Shown here one piece after another: positions 15,921 through 24,100 of a DNA stretch of 64,000 nucleotides. Below the pieces are notes generated by a model. That model was not told where the DNA came from. It saw nothing but the letters and a program-made list of their open reading frames with translations, and did no database searches. Each line of letters starts with the position of its first letter. Within the stretch, counting starts at the first letter, position 1. This DNA is from Lachnospiraceae bacterium (GTDB taxonomy: Bacteria > Bacillota > Clostridia > Lachnospirales > Lachnospiraceae): NCBI GenBank assembly GCA_017465095.1, contig JAFTWX010000071.1:1-64000 (forward strand), in the 5' to 3' direction. The position numbers and the translations under genes were made by a program.

Positions 15921-16166
15921 TTAAACTGACTCGTGGAATGTACGTGAGATAACGTCATTCTGCTGTTCAGCTGTTAATTTAACGAAGTTTACAGCGTATC
16001 CGGAAACACGGATTGTAAGCTGTGGGTAGTTCTCAGGATGAGCCTGAGCATCTAATAATGTATCTCTGTTGAGAACGTTTACGTTAAGGTGATGTCCGCC
16101 TTTTGTAGCGTAACCATCTAATAAGTTCACAAGGTTATCAACCTGTGCTGTACTAACTTCTGCCAT
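15921..16166 (-). CDS. grcA: stand-alone glycyl-radical domain of pyruvate formate-lyase (GrcA-like subunit)
   Basis: 81 residues, ATG 16166 behind AGGAGG. The sequence is the C-terminal domain of [21 protein letters not shown], the [15 protein letters not shown] segment with the radical Gly56, and [10 protein letters not shown] at the end. E. coli GrcA (YfiD, 127 aa) is a spare part that replaces a damaged PFL end; here the main enzyme (16419-18461) lacks this domain altogether, so this protein would be an obligatory subunit. The two lengths (680 + 81) sum to the normal 760 of intact PFL. The gene sits in the same operon behind a 67-aa relative and before a terminator. Subunit assembly is inferred. 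Confidence 0.93.
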   Translation of the reverse strand: MAEVSTAQVDNLVNLLDGYATKGGHHLNVNVLNRDTLLDAQAHPENYPQLTIRVSGYAVNFVKLTAEQQNDVISRTFHESV

Positions 16167-16191
16167 AATGTTTACCTCCTGTTGTTTTGAA

Positions 16192-16395
16192 TTATTGATA
16201 GTCGTCTAAGCCCTGGTGAAGTGTCGGGACACTGCACGCAAGTGGCGTTCTGGAGCAGTCGGTACATCCCATGGTCTCGACATTACGAGAACCTGTTAAA
16301 GTTTCATCAACATCAACATTTACATGTCCGACACCTTTGGCCATTCCGCCGTCAAGCTGTTTGATTAAATCTTCAATCATTGCATTTTCGTCCAT
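16192..16395 (-). CDS. 67-aa cysteine-containing partial paralog of the glycyl-radical domain, function unknown
   Basis: ATG 16395, 23 bases after the PFL core stop, with AAAGGA before it; its stop is 25 bases before the next start. Residues 7-29 ([20 protein letters not shown] then VDV) align with residues 10-31 of the next gene ([20 protein letters not shown] then VNV). After that it diverges: no RVSGY glycine loop, but C44-x2-C47, C54 and a HQGLDD end. It is thus a duplicated first half of the radical domain with a new cysteine tail. It cannot carry the radical. Possible roles are docking or holding the open site of the core, protecting the radical, redox sensing or metal binding; all are speculative. 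Confidence 0.8.
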   Translation of the reverse strand: MDENAMIEDLIKQLDGGMAKGVGHVNVDVDETLTGSRNVETMGCTDCSRTPLACSVPTLHQGLDDYQ

Positions 16396-16418
16396 AATTC
16401 ACCGGTCCTTTTCGTCAA

Positions 16419-18461
16419 TTATTTGTTTAAGTCGATTTCGATATCGCCTGCGAATACCTGATCTTCTTTTCCGAGTGCTCCAGGGATGATAGTAAATGTG
16501 TTAGAGATACCATCCTGTGCATGCTGGAACGGAAGTTTAGATACAGAAGATAAGGAAGCAACTGCACCATGAGTATCACGTCCGTGCATTGGGTTAGCAC
16601 CAGGAGCGAAAGGCTGTCCTTTCTTACGTCCGTCAGGTGTGTTACCTGTAGCTTTTCCGTATGTTACGTTGGATGTGATTGTGAGTACTGACATAGTTGC
16701 GAAACTATCTCTGTAAGTATGATGTCTGCGGAGCATTGTCATGAACTTAGCAACAAGGTCACGAGCGATTGTATCTACGCGGTCATCATCGTTACCATAT
16801 TTAGGGAACTCACCTTCTGTTACGAAGTCAACGATAATGCCGTCTTCGTCACGAACAGGTGTAACCTTAGCATATTTGATTGCTGATAAAGAGTCAGCTA
16901 CTACAGAAAGTCCTGCGATACCTGTTGCAAAGTAACGGAATACGTCTCTGTCATGTAAAGCCATCTGAGCTCTTTCGTAGCAGTATTTGTCATGCATGTA
17001 GTGGATAACGTTCAGAGTATTTACATATACATCTGCAAGCCATTCCATCATGTCTGTGAATTTGTCCATTACATCATCGTAATCAAGTGGGCCGTCACCT
17101 TCGATTGGGCGGTATTTCGGTCCAACCTGTTTCTTAGTAACTTCGTCCACACCACCGTTCATAGCGTATAACATACACTTAGCAAGGTTTGCACGAGCAC
17201 CGAAGAACTGCATCTGTTTACCAACAACCATAGAAGATACACAACAAGCGATTGCGTAGTCATCACCATGAGTTACTCTCATGAGGTCGTCGTTTTCGTA
17301 CTGGATAGAAGAAGTCTTGATAGACATCTTAGCACAGTATTTCTTGAATGCTTCCGGAAGTCTTGTAGACCAGAGAACTGTTAAGTTCGGCTCCGGAGCA
17401 GCACCTAAGTTAGATAATGTATTTAAGTAACGGAATGAAGATTTTGTTACCATGTGGCGTCCGTCGATACCAACACCTGCGAGTGACTCTGTTACCCATA
17501 CCGGGTCACCTGCGAAGAGGTTGTTGTACTCAGGTGTACGAGCGAATTTAACGCAACGTAACTTCATGATGAAGTGGTCAACGAATTCCTGAATCTGCTC
17601 TTCTGTAAATGTTCCGTTCTTTAAGTCTCTTTCAGCGTAGATGTCGATGAATGTAGAAGTACGTCCGAGGGACATAGCAGCACCATTCTGCTCTTTAACT
17701 GCTGATAAGTAACCGAAGTAAGTAGCCTGGATAGCTTCTTTTACGTTTGTAGCAGGTTTAGAAATATCGCATCCGTAGAAGGAAGCCATTTCTTTCATCT
17801 GTTTCAGAGCGATGATCTGCTCAGAAATCTCTTCACGAAGACGGATAACGTCATCTGTCATAACACGTCCTGTAGAATCTTTCTGTGCTAATTTATCTTC
17901 GATAAGTCTGTCGATACCGTATAAAGCGATACGTCTGTAGTCACCGATGATACGTCCGCGTCCGTAAGCATCCGGAAGACCTGTAATAACGTGTGAAGAA
18001 CGGCAAGCTCTCATCTCTGCGTTGTAAGCATCGAAACATCCTGCATTGTGAGTTTTTCTGTGTGTTGAGAAGAACTCGCTGATTTCAGGATCAACTTCAT
18101 AGCCGTTGTCTGCACAAGCTTTTTCTGCCATACGGATACCGCCGTAAGGCTGCATAGAACGTTTGAAAGGTGCGTCTGTCTGGAAACCTACGATTGTTTC
18201 TTTGTCTTTGTCAAGGTATCCAGGTCCGTGAGAAACGATAGTGGAAACAACTTTTGTATCCATATCGAGAACGCCGCCTGCTTCTCTTTCTTTCTTGGTT
18301 AAATCCATAACCATTGCCCATAAATCTGTTGTGTTCTGTGTAGGGCCTGCAAGGAAGGAATCATCTCCATCGTATGGAGTGTAGTTTTTCTGGATGAAAT
18401 CGCGTACGTTGATTTCATGTTCCCATTTGCCGCCTACAAAATCTGTCCATTCTGGTCTCAT
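16419..18461 (-). CDS. pflB: pyruvate formate-lyase, catalytic core lacking the glycyl-radical domain
   Basis: 680 residues, ATG 18461 behind TAGGAGG. Converts pyruvate and CoA to acetyl-CoA and formate in anaerobic fermentation. The neighbouring catalytic cysteines C406 and C407 lie in IACCVSSM (C418/C419 in E. coli). The frame keeps all PFL core blocks, such as [15 protein letters not shown] and [15 protein letters not shown], through [17 protein letters not shown], then stops after [19 protein letters not shown]. Normal PFL continues about 80 residues more to the glycine radical site. That part is encoded separately at 15921-16166, with a 67-aa relative between. The end is a clean stop in a well-spaced operon, not a frameshift: the following frames have their own ribosome sites. 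Confidence 0.96.
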   Translation of the reverse strand: MRPEWTDFVGGKWEHEINVRDFIQKNYTPYDGDDSFLAGPTQNTTDLWAMVMDLTKKEREAGGVLDMDTKVVSTIVSHGPGYLDKDKETIVGFQTDAPFKRSMQPYGGIRMAEKACADNGYEVDPEISEFFSTHRKTHNAGCFDAYNAEMRACRSSHVITGLPDAYGRGRIIGDYRRIALYGIDRLIEDKLAQKDSTGRVMTDDVIRLREEISEQIIALKQMKEMASFYGCDISKPATNVKEAIQATYFGYLSAVKEQNGAAMSLGRTSTFIDIYAERDLKNGTFTEEQIQEFVDHFIMKLRCVKFARTPEYNNLFAGDPVWVTESLAGVGIDGRHMVTKSSFRYLNTLSNLGAAPEPNLTVLWSTRLPEAFKKYCAKMSIKTSSIQYENDDLMRVTHGDDYAIACCVSSMVVGKQMQFFGARANLAKCMLYAMNGGVDEVTKKQVGPKYRPIEGDGPLDYDDVMDKFTDMMEWLADVYVNTLNVIHYMHDKYCYERAQMALHDRDVFRYFATGIAGLSVVADSLSAIKYAKVTPVRDEDGIIVDFVTEGEFPKYGNDDDRVDTIARDLVAKFMTMLRRHHTYRDSFATMSVLTITSNVTYGKATGNTPDGRKKGQPFAPGANPMHGRDTHGAVASLSSVSKLPFQHAQDGISNTFTIIPGALGKEDQVFAGDIEIDLNK

Positions 18462-18554
18462 TTTGAAATAGCCTCCTATTAAATTATTTTGAATTTTTAA
18501 ACGGTGAAAAACACCGCAAGTTGCGAATAAAACTAAGCTTATTCTTTAATTTGC

Positions 18555-18584
18555 ATTATAAAGGATAGATTGTATACAAGTCAA
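18555..18584 (-). promoter_or_regulatory. promoter of the split pfl operon
   Basis: On the minus strand TTGACT, 18 bases, TATAAT. A perfect palindrome TTGTATACAA (18570-18579) overlaps the -35 region and may be a regulator site. The leader contains a small hairpin (CGGTG/CACCG, about 18501-18516) before the ribosome site. Confidence 0.8.
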
Positions 18585-18677
18585 GAAAAGCCTTGTTCTT
18601 TTTTGTGTACAAAACGCAGAAAAACTGTTACTATTTTGGGCAGAGGGAATACTCTGTTTGAAGGAAAGGAAATCGGG

Positions 18678-19334
18678 ATGACAAAAAATAAAATTTTGGC
18701 TGTTTTGACAGATGTTGTTACGGCTCTTGTGCTGTTTCTTTTTATTGTATCTTTTTCGGTGACGGTGACGCTGAATTTCAGACCGCTTTACTATATGGAT
18801 ATTGATTTGCTTGCAATAGAGGAGCGCTCGGGGATTCCGAAGGACGAGATTATAGAAAATTATGATGTGCTGATCGACTATAATTCCATGTTTTCGGATG
18901 CAGAGCTTGTGTTTCCGACACTTGCCATGTCAGAGACGGGAAAGATTCATTTTGAAGAGGTGAAGGTGATTTTTGTTCTGTTCCAGCGGATGGCGCTTTT
19001 TGGCGGATTGGCAGGAGCTGTGCTTGTTGCATTGCATATGAGAAAGAGGTCTTACCGCTTCTGGAAATTGACGGGGATTTTTACGCTGCTGATTCCGGCT
19101 GTGCTCGGGGCGGCCATGGCGGTCAACTGGGACAAAGCGTTCGTGGTATTTCATAAGATAGCTTTCGACAACGATTACTGGATTTTTGATGCAAGAACCG
19201 ATCCGGTCATCACGATTCTGCCCGACACATTTTTTCTCCACTGCGCAGCGATGATTCTTGTGCTGATTGTAGCCGGAAGTCTGCTTTCCTTTGCAATTTA
19301 CAAAAAATTGAAGAAAAAGGCAGGAAATGAATAG
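18678..19334 (+). CDS. TIGR01906/DUF1461 family integral membrane protein
   Basis: 218 residues from ATG 18678 (AAGGAAA ahead; the longer upstream frame is not used). Four hydrophobic spans are visible: about residues 8-32, 103-122, 129-148 and 190-212, with a hydrophilic external segment between the first two (YNSMFSDAELVFPTLAMS and KIHFEEVK). That N-terminal span plus the FxxLxxSxxGxxHFxxVK segment is typical of this uncharacterised Firmicutes family. Function unknown. It stands alone, divergent from the pfl operon. Confidence 0.8.
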   Translation: MTKNKILAVLTDVVTALVLFLFIVSFSVTVTLNFRPLYYMDIDLLAIEERSGIPKDEIIENYDVLIDYNSMFSDAELVFPTLAMSETGKIHFEEVKVIFVLFQRMALFGGLAGAVLVALHMRKRSYRFWKLTGIFTLLIPAVLGAAMAVNWDKAFVVFHKIAFDNDYWIFDARTDPVITILPDTFFLHCAAMILVLIVAGSLLSFAIYKKLKKKAGNE

Positions 19335-19427
19335 TTGCCTAAAACGGCGGAAAGTTGTATACTGAGCAAAGATGTTCCGGATTGTTTCCGGGCATAAAAG
19401 AGTATGAAATAGCAGGAGGTAACCCAT

Positions 19428-19619
19428 ATGGAAAAAATAACAAAAGACATGACAATCGGTGATATCATCCGCAAGGACCAGACAATTATTCCTATTCTCA
19501 TGGAAGCAGGAATGCACTGTGTCGGATGTCCGTCCGCTCAGGCTGAGAGCCTTGAAGAAGCAGCGATGGTTCACGGAATGGATATCGAAGCTCTTTTGAA
19601 AGCAATCAACGAGAGATAG
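19428..19619 (+). CDS. DUF1858 small redox-disulfide domain protein
   Basis: 63 residues, ATG 19428 behind AGGAGG. The C-V-G-C-P motif (residues 31-34 for the cysteines) in the [11 protein letters not shown] segment and the MTIGDII opening match the DUF1858 domain found near hybrid cluster proteins. A role in electron transfer or cluster handling is suggested by the family but not shown. Monocistronic, ending in a terminator at 19636. Confidence 0.9.
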   Translation: MEKITKDMTIGDIIRKDQTIIPILMEAGMHCVGCPSAQAESLEEAAMVHGMDIEALLKAINER

Positions 19620-19635
19620 TTTTAAATGGAATTTG

Positions 19636-19685
19636 AAAAGGAGCCTTTGCTTCGCAGATGTCTGTGAAACAGGGGCTCCTTTTTT
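19636..19685. terminator. terminator between DUF1858 gene and mecA (convergent)
   Basis: Long stem AAAAGGAGCC... / GGCTCCTTTT... (19636-19645 with 19674-19683) with T runs on both strands; serves both convergent genes. Confidence 0.85.
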
Positions 19686-19707
19686 CGGTCTTTAATATAA
19701 TTAATAA

Positions 19708-20439
19708 TTAAATAGAAGCAAGAGATGATACGGCGCCGCCGCCGATCACCAAGTCGTAATGCTCCTGAATATAAGCCTCTTTCGGGGCTTCGACCTTTTC
19801 GAGCTTTCCGTATTCGGAGGCGATGTTGCATACGCGCCCGAATTCTTCCAGGGTCAGCCCGCCTTTGGTGAGCAGCAGTGCGTAGTTGCCGTCAGCCGGA
19901 TTTTTGTAGAGAACGTTGTGCTCGTTGTAGAAAGGAGCAAGGTTGCGCGAAAGAACGCAGAGGTCATCCAGACTGTCGGAGATGACAAGTCTCGGGAAGG
20001 CCGGCTCGCGGTCCAACGGCTGGGAAGAAGCCTTCTTGGCCTGGGCCTTCTTTCCTGCGCTGGCCTCAATGTGACGGAAGAGGTCAAGCACCTCGTCGGC
20101 AATGTCTTCTGCAAGGGAAGAGTCATTGTCGTAATCGTCATCCTCGGAAACGGAAGGGGCGAATTTGGAAAAGCGTGTGTCAATCTCTTCCGGATCCTCC
20201 ACCTTTGTGATGATGAGGATGATGGAGTCGGCACCGATCGGGATTGCTTCGATCATAAGGGGAATGTTTTCCGCTTCGAAGCCGAATTCAAATGCCGCCT
20301 GCTGCATCATGTCGCGGAAAAGAGTTTTGGCTTTTTCGCTGCCGTAGGCCAATTCGCTGATTTTGAGTTCTCTATTTGCAAGATCTGCACTTGTGAGTGT
20401 GCATTTAATCTGATGGTCATTTACTTTTTCGATTTTCAT
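19708..20439 (-). CDS. mecA: adaptor protein MecA
   Basis: 243 residues, ATG 20439, ribosome site AAGGATG. MecA brings substrates to the ClpC protease and is needed for ClpC assembly. The N-terminal substrate domain opens MKIEKVNDHQIKCTLTSADL; the C-terminal ClpC-binding domain holds SLDDLCVLSR and the ALLLTKGGLTLEEF segment. A linker with many acidic residues, then Lys/Ala-rich (about 100-150), joins them. Length is normal for the family. Convergent with the DUF1858 gene. Confidence 0.95.
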   Translation of the reverse strand: MKIEKVNDHQIKCTLTSADLANRELKISELAYGSEKAKTLFRDMMQQAAFEFGFEAENIPLMIEAIPIGADSIILIITKVEDPEEIDTRFSKFAPSVSEDDDYDNDSSLAEDIADEVLDLFRHIEASAGKKAQAKKASSQPLDREPAFPRLVISDSLDDLCVLSRNLAPFYNEHNVLYKNPADGNYALLLTKGGLTLEEFGRVCNIASEYGKLEKVEAPKEAYIQEHYDLVIGGGAVSSLASI

Positions 20440-20467
20440 AAAATATCACATCCTTTTTTGTATTTGT

Positions 20468-20496
20468 ATCTTATACTTTATGACGATTTTAGTCAA
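20468..20496 (-). promoter_or_regulatory. probable mecA promoter
   Basis: Minus strand TTGACT, 17 bases, TAAGAT; about 25 bases before the start codon. Confidence 0.55.
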
Positions 20497-20546
20497 TAGA
20501 AGTTGAATTTTGGGAAGAAGATTTCATAAAAATTTTAATATTTGCC

Positions 20547-20575
20547 TTGCCAAAACGGGGAGAATCACGTATACT
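20547..20575 (+). promoter_or_regulatory. promoter in a gene-poor region
   Basis: TTGCCA, 17 bases, TATACT. It fires away from mecA into a stretch without a convincing gene until 20957. Confidence 0.7.
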
Positions 20576-20581
20576 TTCAGC

Positions 20582-20762
20582 AGGAGATGCATCCGGACAG
20601 TCTTGCACTGAAAGGAGGCATGACACATTTATATTTTTCCTTTCGGGGAAACATTCTTTTAGCAGTAAGCATATGCTTACGACACATTTTTAATACGGTT
20701 TTGACGATAAATCTTATGGTTTATTGTATGTCTTTTAGGCACGTTAGTGTCTGGTTTTTTCA
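20582..20762 (+). ncRNA. candidate small RNA, or leader with a small ORF
   Basis: The transcript from the promoter at 20547 would contain AAAGGAGG, a perfect 16-bp palindrome GTAAGCATATGCTTAC (20665-20680) and a weak hairpin AGGCAC/GTGTCT followed by GGTTTTTT (about 20738-20761) that could end it. An open frame (ATG 20621 to 20784, 54 residues, hydrophobic) exists, but its ribosome site lies only one base before the ATG and the frame runs through the hairpin, so a regulatory RNA is as likely. The rest of 20763-20956 is AT-rich with nothing recognisable. Confidence 0.3.
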
Positions 20763-20956
20763 AATCCTGAAAATTTTCACTTAATTCAATTTAAAAATTA
20801 TTTTAATGAGTAGTTTTATTTGTATTTGTGCATGTCCGGAGTTTCTCTTAATAGTTTTGTCAATTATTTTCCCTGTAATCAGGAATTTCATAATGTTTCA
20901 CAAACGGTCCTTTTGGCGCTGGGAAAGTGTTGGCGTTAGGGAGAGGAGGGATTTTT

Positions 20957-21220
20957 TTGTCCGAGAAGGATAATTTCCGACAGGATGACGCTGAGGCGGA
21001 GAGAGAAATAAAATCTCTTTTGCGGGGAATTGATATGCAAATCTGTCTTATGCGCATTGTGAAAAGTCAGATAGAAGCCTGCATCAGGACAAAGAGCGAG
21101 GCTGCGGAACGGGTACGTGAAACCGAGAGCAGCTACGGACGTTCGGGATATATGGCGGATGTAGAGCTGGATGACAAAGGCGGAATCGCATCCATCAGAT
21201 ACGATTGGGTAAAAGAGTAA
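20957..21220 (+). CDS. hypothetical protein, 87 aa
   Basis: Start set at TTG 20957, seven bases after GGAGG. The product is charged and helical (residues 8-60 look like a coiled coil or helical hairpin rich in Glu/Arg), followed by SYGRSGYMADVELDDKGGIASIRYDWVKE, a short beta-like end. No membrane segment and no signal. I do not recognise the family. Stands alone before a hairpin terminator. Confidence 0.65.
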   Translation: MSEKDNFRQDDAEAEREIKSLLRGIDMQICLMRIVKSQIEACIRTKSEAAERVRETESSYGRSGYMADVELDDKGGIASIRYDWVKE

Positions 21221-21255
21221 AAAAGTAAGCCATGATAAACTTTATATGAAAACGG

Positions 21256-21334
21256 AAACCGGCACCGGAATCTGCAGAGCAACTATTATAGCCCCTCTAT
21301 GTCATTTGCCTGCAGTCTTTGGTGTCGGTTTTTT
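21256..21334 (+). terminator. long hairpin terminator
   Basis: Arms of 22 bases (21256-21277 and 21310-21331) pair with five mismatches around a 32-base loop; a TTTTTT run follows. The stem is longer than usual for a simple terminator. Confidence 0.7.
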
Positions 21335-21344
21335 GTAAAAAAGA

Positions 21345-21373
21345 ATGACGAAGCGCGACAGATTTGGTATACT
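21345..21373 (+). promoter_or_regulatory. probable promoter of the GH18 gene
   Basis: ATGACG, 17 bases, TATACT; weak -35 and good -10. Confidence 0.5.
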
Positions 21374-21411
21374 ATGTATGTTAGTGCATAACGATAAAAG
21401 GAGAATAAACG

Positions 21412-23247
21412 ATGGGTAAAAAAAGAGAATTCGATGATTGGGATGAAACAGATGAATTTGACGAGCTCGGTCGGGGCGAAAAAAAGGGATGGGTTCCGGT
21501 ACTGATTGCTGTTGTATTGATTCTTGTCATTGCAGGTATCGGTCTCGGTGCCAAGTTATATGATAAATATTCTTATTCAAAGGAAGAGATGGATTTGTCC
21601 GAATACTACGATATCGGGCAGGAGTGGGAAACGGCTTTGGTCGTACAGGATGAGGTGATTGAAGAAAAGGCAGTTTGCAGGGACGGTAATTTTTACCTTC
21701 CGCTGGAGTTTGTTCAGGACAACCTCAATGACAAATTTTATTATGACAAACATGAGCGCTTGCTTCTTTTTACAACGCCGACCCAGTTGTATGAGATTCC
21801 GGTGGATTCCGCTGCGTACATGATTGCGGGTCAGCCACAGGAAAACGGAAAAGTCATCTGCGTTTTGCAGGATGAGATGCCGTACGTGGAACTGGATTTT
21901 GTAGCGCAGTATGCGGATTTTCTGAGTGAGATATACGAACAGCCGAACCGGATTCAGCTTTATGTGCAGGGACAGACGAGTCTGGCTGCTACCATCAAGA
22001 AGGATACGGCGGTCCGCTATCAGGGCGGTATCAAGAGTGATGTTTTGGAGTATTTGTCAAAAGGGGACAAGGTCTATGTCTTGGAGGAGATGGAGACCTG
22101 GTCTAAGGTTAAGACGGAGGATTCGGTCATCGGTTATGTTGAGAATAAGCGTTTGACAGGTCACGCCGATGAGGAGATTGTTTTGTCGGGAGCTTATGTG
22201 GCGCCGGTGTACACTTCCATCCGCAAGGACTATGCGATTAACATGGCGTGGCATCAGACAACCAATACGACAGCGAATTCCGGTATCGATTCGATGCTTG
22301 CAAATACAAAAGGAATTAACACGATTTCGCCGACCTGGTTTTTCCTCAGCGACAATCAGGGCGGATTTACATCGATTGCCGATCAGGCTTACGTGGACAA
22401 TATGCACGCAAGAGGCATAGAAGTGTGGGCGCTCGTCGACAATTTTACAAACGATGTGGACATCGCACAGATTCTTTCAACGACTACCAACCGTAAAAAT
22501 CTCATTGCCAATCTGGTGCAGACGACGATGGCATACGGAATCGACGGTATCAACGTGGACTTTGAGCAGGTTCCGATGGAGGCGGGAGAGGATTATGTAC
22601 AGTTCCTGAGAGAGCTTTCCATTCCGTGTCGTCAGAACGGAATTGTGTTGTCCGTGGACAACTATGTACCGACGGATTACACAGCACACTACGGAAGAAA
22701 AGAACAGGGCGAAGTGGTAGACTACTTCGTGATTATGGGATATGATGAGCACTATTCGGGATCGGCCCAGGCGGGAAGCGTGGCTTCCATCGGTTATGTG
22801 AAAGCCGGTATCGAGAATACGCTGAAGGATGTTCCGGCGCACAAGGTGATTAACGGAATTCCGTTCTATACACGTCTTTGGAAGATTGCGGGAGACGTGA
22901 GCTCGGAAGCGATGTCCATGTCTGCTGCGGAAAATTATCTCGCGCAGAACGGTGTGACCGCTACCTGGGACCAGGAGACGGCACAGAATTTTGCATCTTT
23001 TGAGGCGGATGGTGCGACATACCAGATGTGGTTGGAGGATACGGAAAGTATCCGTGCGAAGCTGGATCTTATGTCAGGATATCATCTTGCAGGAGTTGCA
23101 CAGTGGAAACTCGGCTTGGAAAAAGCGGAGATATGGGATGTGATTGCTGAGTATACGAGCAAGGCGCAGTCATATATACAGACTGCGAATCCGGTCGAAG
23201 GACAGGCGCCTGAGACTCCGGTGATACAGGAGATTGAAACAGATTGA
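21412..23247 (+). CDS. membrane-anchored GH18 family protein with SH3 domain
   Basis: 611 residues, ATG 21412 after AAAGGAG. A short charged cytoplasmic start, one membrane helix (about 25-47), a beta-rich stalk resembling a copper-amine-oxidase-like domain (about 75-175), a bacterial SH3 domain (about 185-250) and a glycoside hydrolase family 18 barrel (about 265-590). The active-site strand reads DGINVDFE with the catalytic Glu near residue 386. Relatives such as spore-cortex SleL/YaaH cut N-acetylglucosaminyl bonds in peptidoglycan; SH3 domains bind wall peptides. It lies upstream of a CwlD-like amidase, so a wall-remodelling role is likely. The acidic/proline tail after 595 is nonspecific. 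Confidence 0.9.
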   Translation: MGKKREFDDWDETDEFDELGRGEKKGWVPVLIAVVLILVIAGIGLGAKLYDKYSYSKEEMDLSEYYDIGQEWETALVVQDEVIEEKAVCRDGNFYLPLEFVQDNLNDKFYYDKHERLLLFTTPTQLYEIPVDSAAYMIAGQPQENGKVICVLQDEMPYVELDFVAQYADFLSEIYEQPNRIQLYVQGQTSLAATIKKDTAVRYQGGIKSDVLEYLSKGDKVYVLEEMETWSKVKTEDSVIGYVENKRLTGHADEEIVLSGAYVAPVYTSIRKDYAINMAWHQTTNTTANSGIDSMLANTKGINTISPTWFFLSDNQGGFTSIADQAYVDNMHARGIEVWALVDNFTNDVDIAQILSTTTNRKNLIANLVQTTMAYGIDGINVDFEQVPMEAGEDYVQFLRELSIPCRQNGIVLSVDNYVPTDYTAHYGRKEQGEVVDYFVIMGYDEHYSGSAQAGSVASIGYVKAGIENTLKDVPAHKVINGIPFYTRLWKIAGDVSSEAMSMSAAENYLAQNGVTATWDQETAQNFASFEADGATYQMWLEDTESIRAKLDLMSGYHLAGVAQWKLGLEKAEIWDVIAEYTSKAQSYIQTANPVEGQAPETPVIQEIETD

Positions 23248-23266
23248 TTTATAATATAGAAGAGAA

Positions 23267-23293
23267 AAACAGACCGGATGCGGTCTGTTTTTT
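23267..23293 (+). terminator. intrinsic terminator after the GH18 gene
   Basis: Perfect 10-bp stem AAACAGACCG/CGGTCTGTTT with a GATG loop and T run. Confidence 0.93.
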
Positions 23294-23340
23294 GTTGGAT
23301 GAGCATATATTGAAATGATAAGTGTGTTTTGGAGGCGCCC

Positions 23341-24033
23341 TTGAAATCAAAGATTGTATCTACATTGATGGCTGTTTGCATGCTTGTGTCCATGTATTAT
23401 CTTGCAAGGACGGCGGCGCAGTATACGATGTCCTGGAGAGAGGAGGCGTCGGGGCCGGTTGTGGTCATTGATGCCGGTCACGGAGGTGCGGATCCGGGCA
23501 AGGTTGGGATTAACGGTGCCTTGGAGAAGGATATTAACCTTTCGATTGCTTTGCTCGTGGAGAAGTATCTGGAGGCGCAGGATATCGAGGTGGTTATGAC
23601 AAGAAACGGCGATGAAGGACTTTACCGGGAGGACAGCGTCAATAAAAAAATGGAAGATTTGAAAAATCGCCTGGCGCTTATCGACACGGCGGAGGCATCG
23701 ATTGCTGTGTCAATACATCAGAACAGTTACACGGCCGAAGCGGTGCACGGCGCACAGGTGTTTTATTATGAAACATCGGAGGAAGGAAAAAAGGCGGCGG
23801 AGATTATGCAGAGTCAGCTTCGCACGGGAGTTGACATGAACAATAAAAGAGAAGTGAAGGCTAACACCAGTTACTATCTGCTGAAAAAATCCTCCGTGCC
23901 GACAATTATTGTGGAATGCGGATTTCTCTCCAACGGGGAGGAAGCGGAAAAACTGACACAAAAAGAGTATCAGGAAAAGATGGCGTGGAATATTTCCCTT
24001 GGGATTTTGCAATATTTGAATGGTGTGTTATAA
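23341..24033 (+). CDS. cwlD: N-acetylmuramoyl-L-alanine amidase, CwlD-like
   Basis: 230 residues. Start at TTG 23341, five bases after GGAGG; an upstream TTG at 23329 would place the ribosome site inside the gene. Signal-anchor helix at about 5-25, then an Amidase_3 domain. The zinc ligands are visible: H in DAGHGG (near 47), E in GALEKDIN, H in VSIHQNS (near 130), and the catalytic E in IVECGF. The enzyme removes stem peptides from muramic acid outside the membrane; CwlD itself makes muramic lactam in spore cortex. The symbol is by similarity of size and architecture. Followed by sua5. Confidence 0.88.
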   Translation: MKSKIVSTLMAVCMLVSMYYLARTAAQYTMSWREEASGPVVVIDAGHGGADPGKVGINGALEKDINLSIALLVEKYLEAQDIEVVMTRNGDEGLYREDSVNKKMEDLKNRLALIDTAEASIAVSIHQNSYTAEAVHGAQVFYYETSEEGKKAAEIMQSQLRTGVDMNNKREVKANTSYYLLKKSSVPTIIVECGFLSNGEEAEKLTQKEYQEKMAWNISLGILQYLNGVL

Positions 24034-24100
24034 TCAAAATGAGTTATTGCGCAGAAAACCAGCTGCGCGGCAAAAGAAAAGAGAAATTGAGGTTGTTGTT

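Noticed and set aside
20542..20784. 80-residue protein-coding gene
   Set aside because: Its start lies in the promoter, internal starts have ribosome sites at the wrong distance, and a hairpin lies inside the frame; kept only as a weak alternative to a small RNA.
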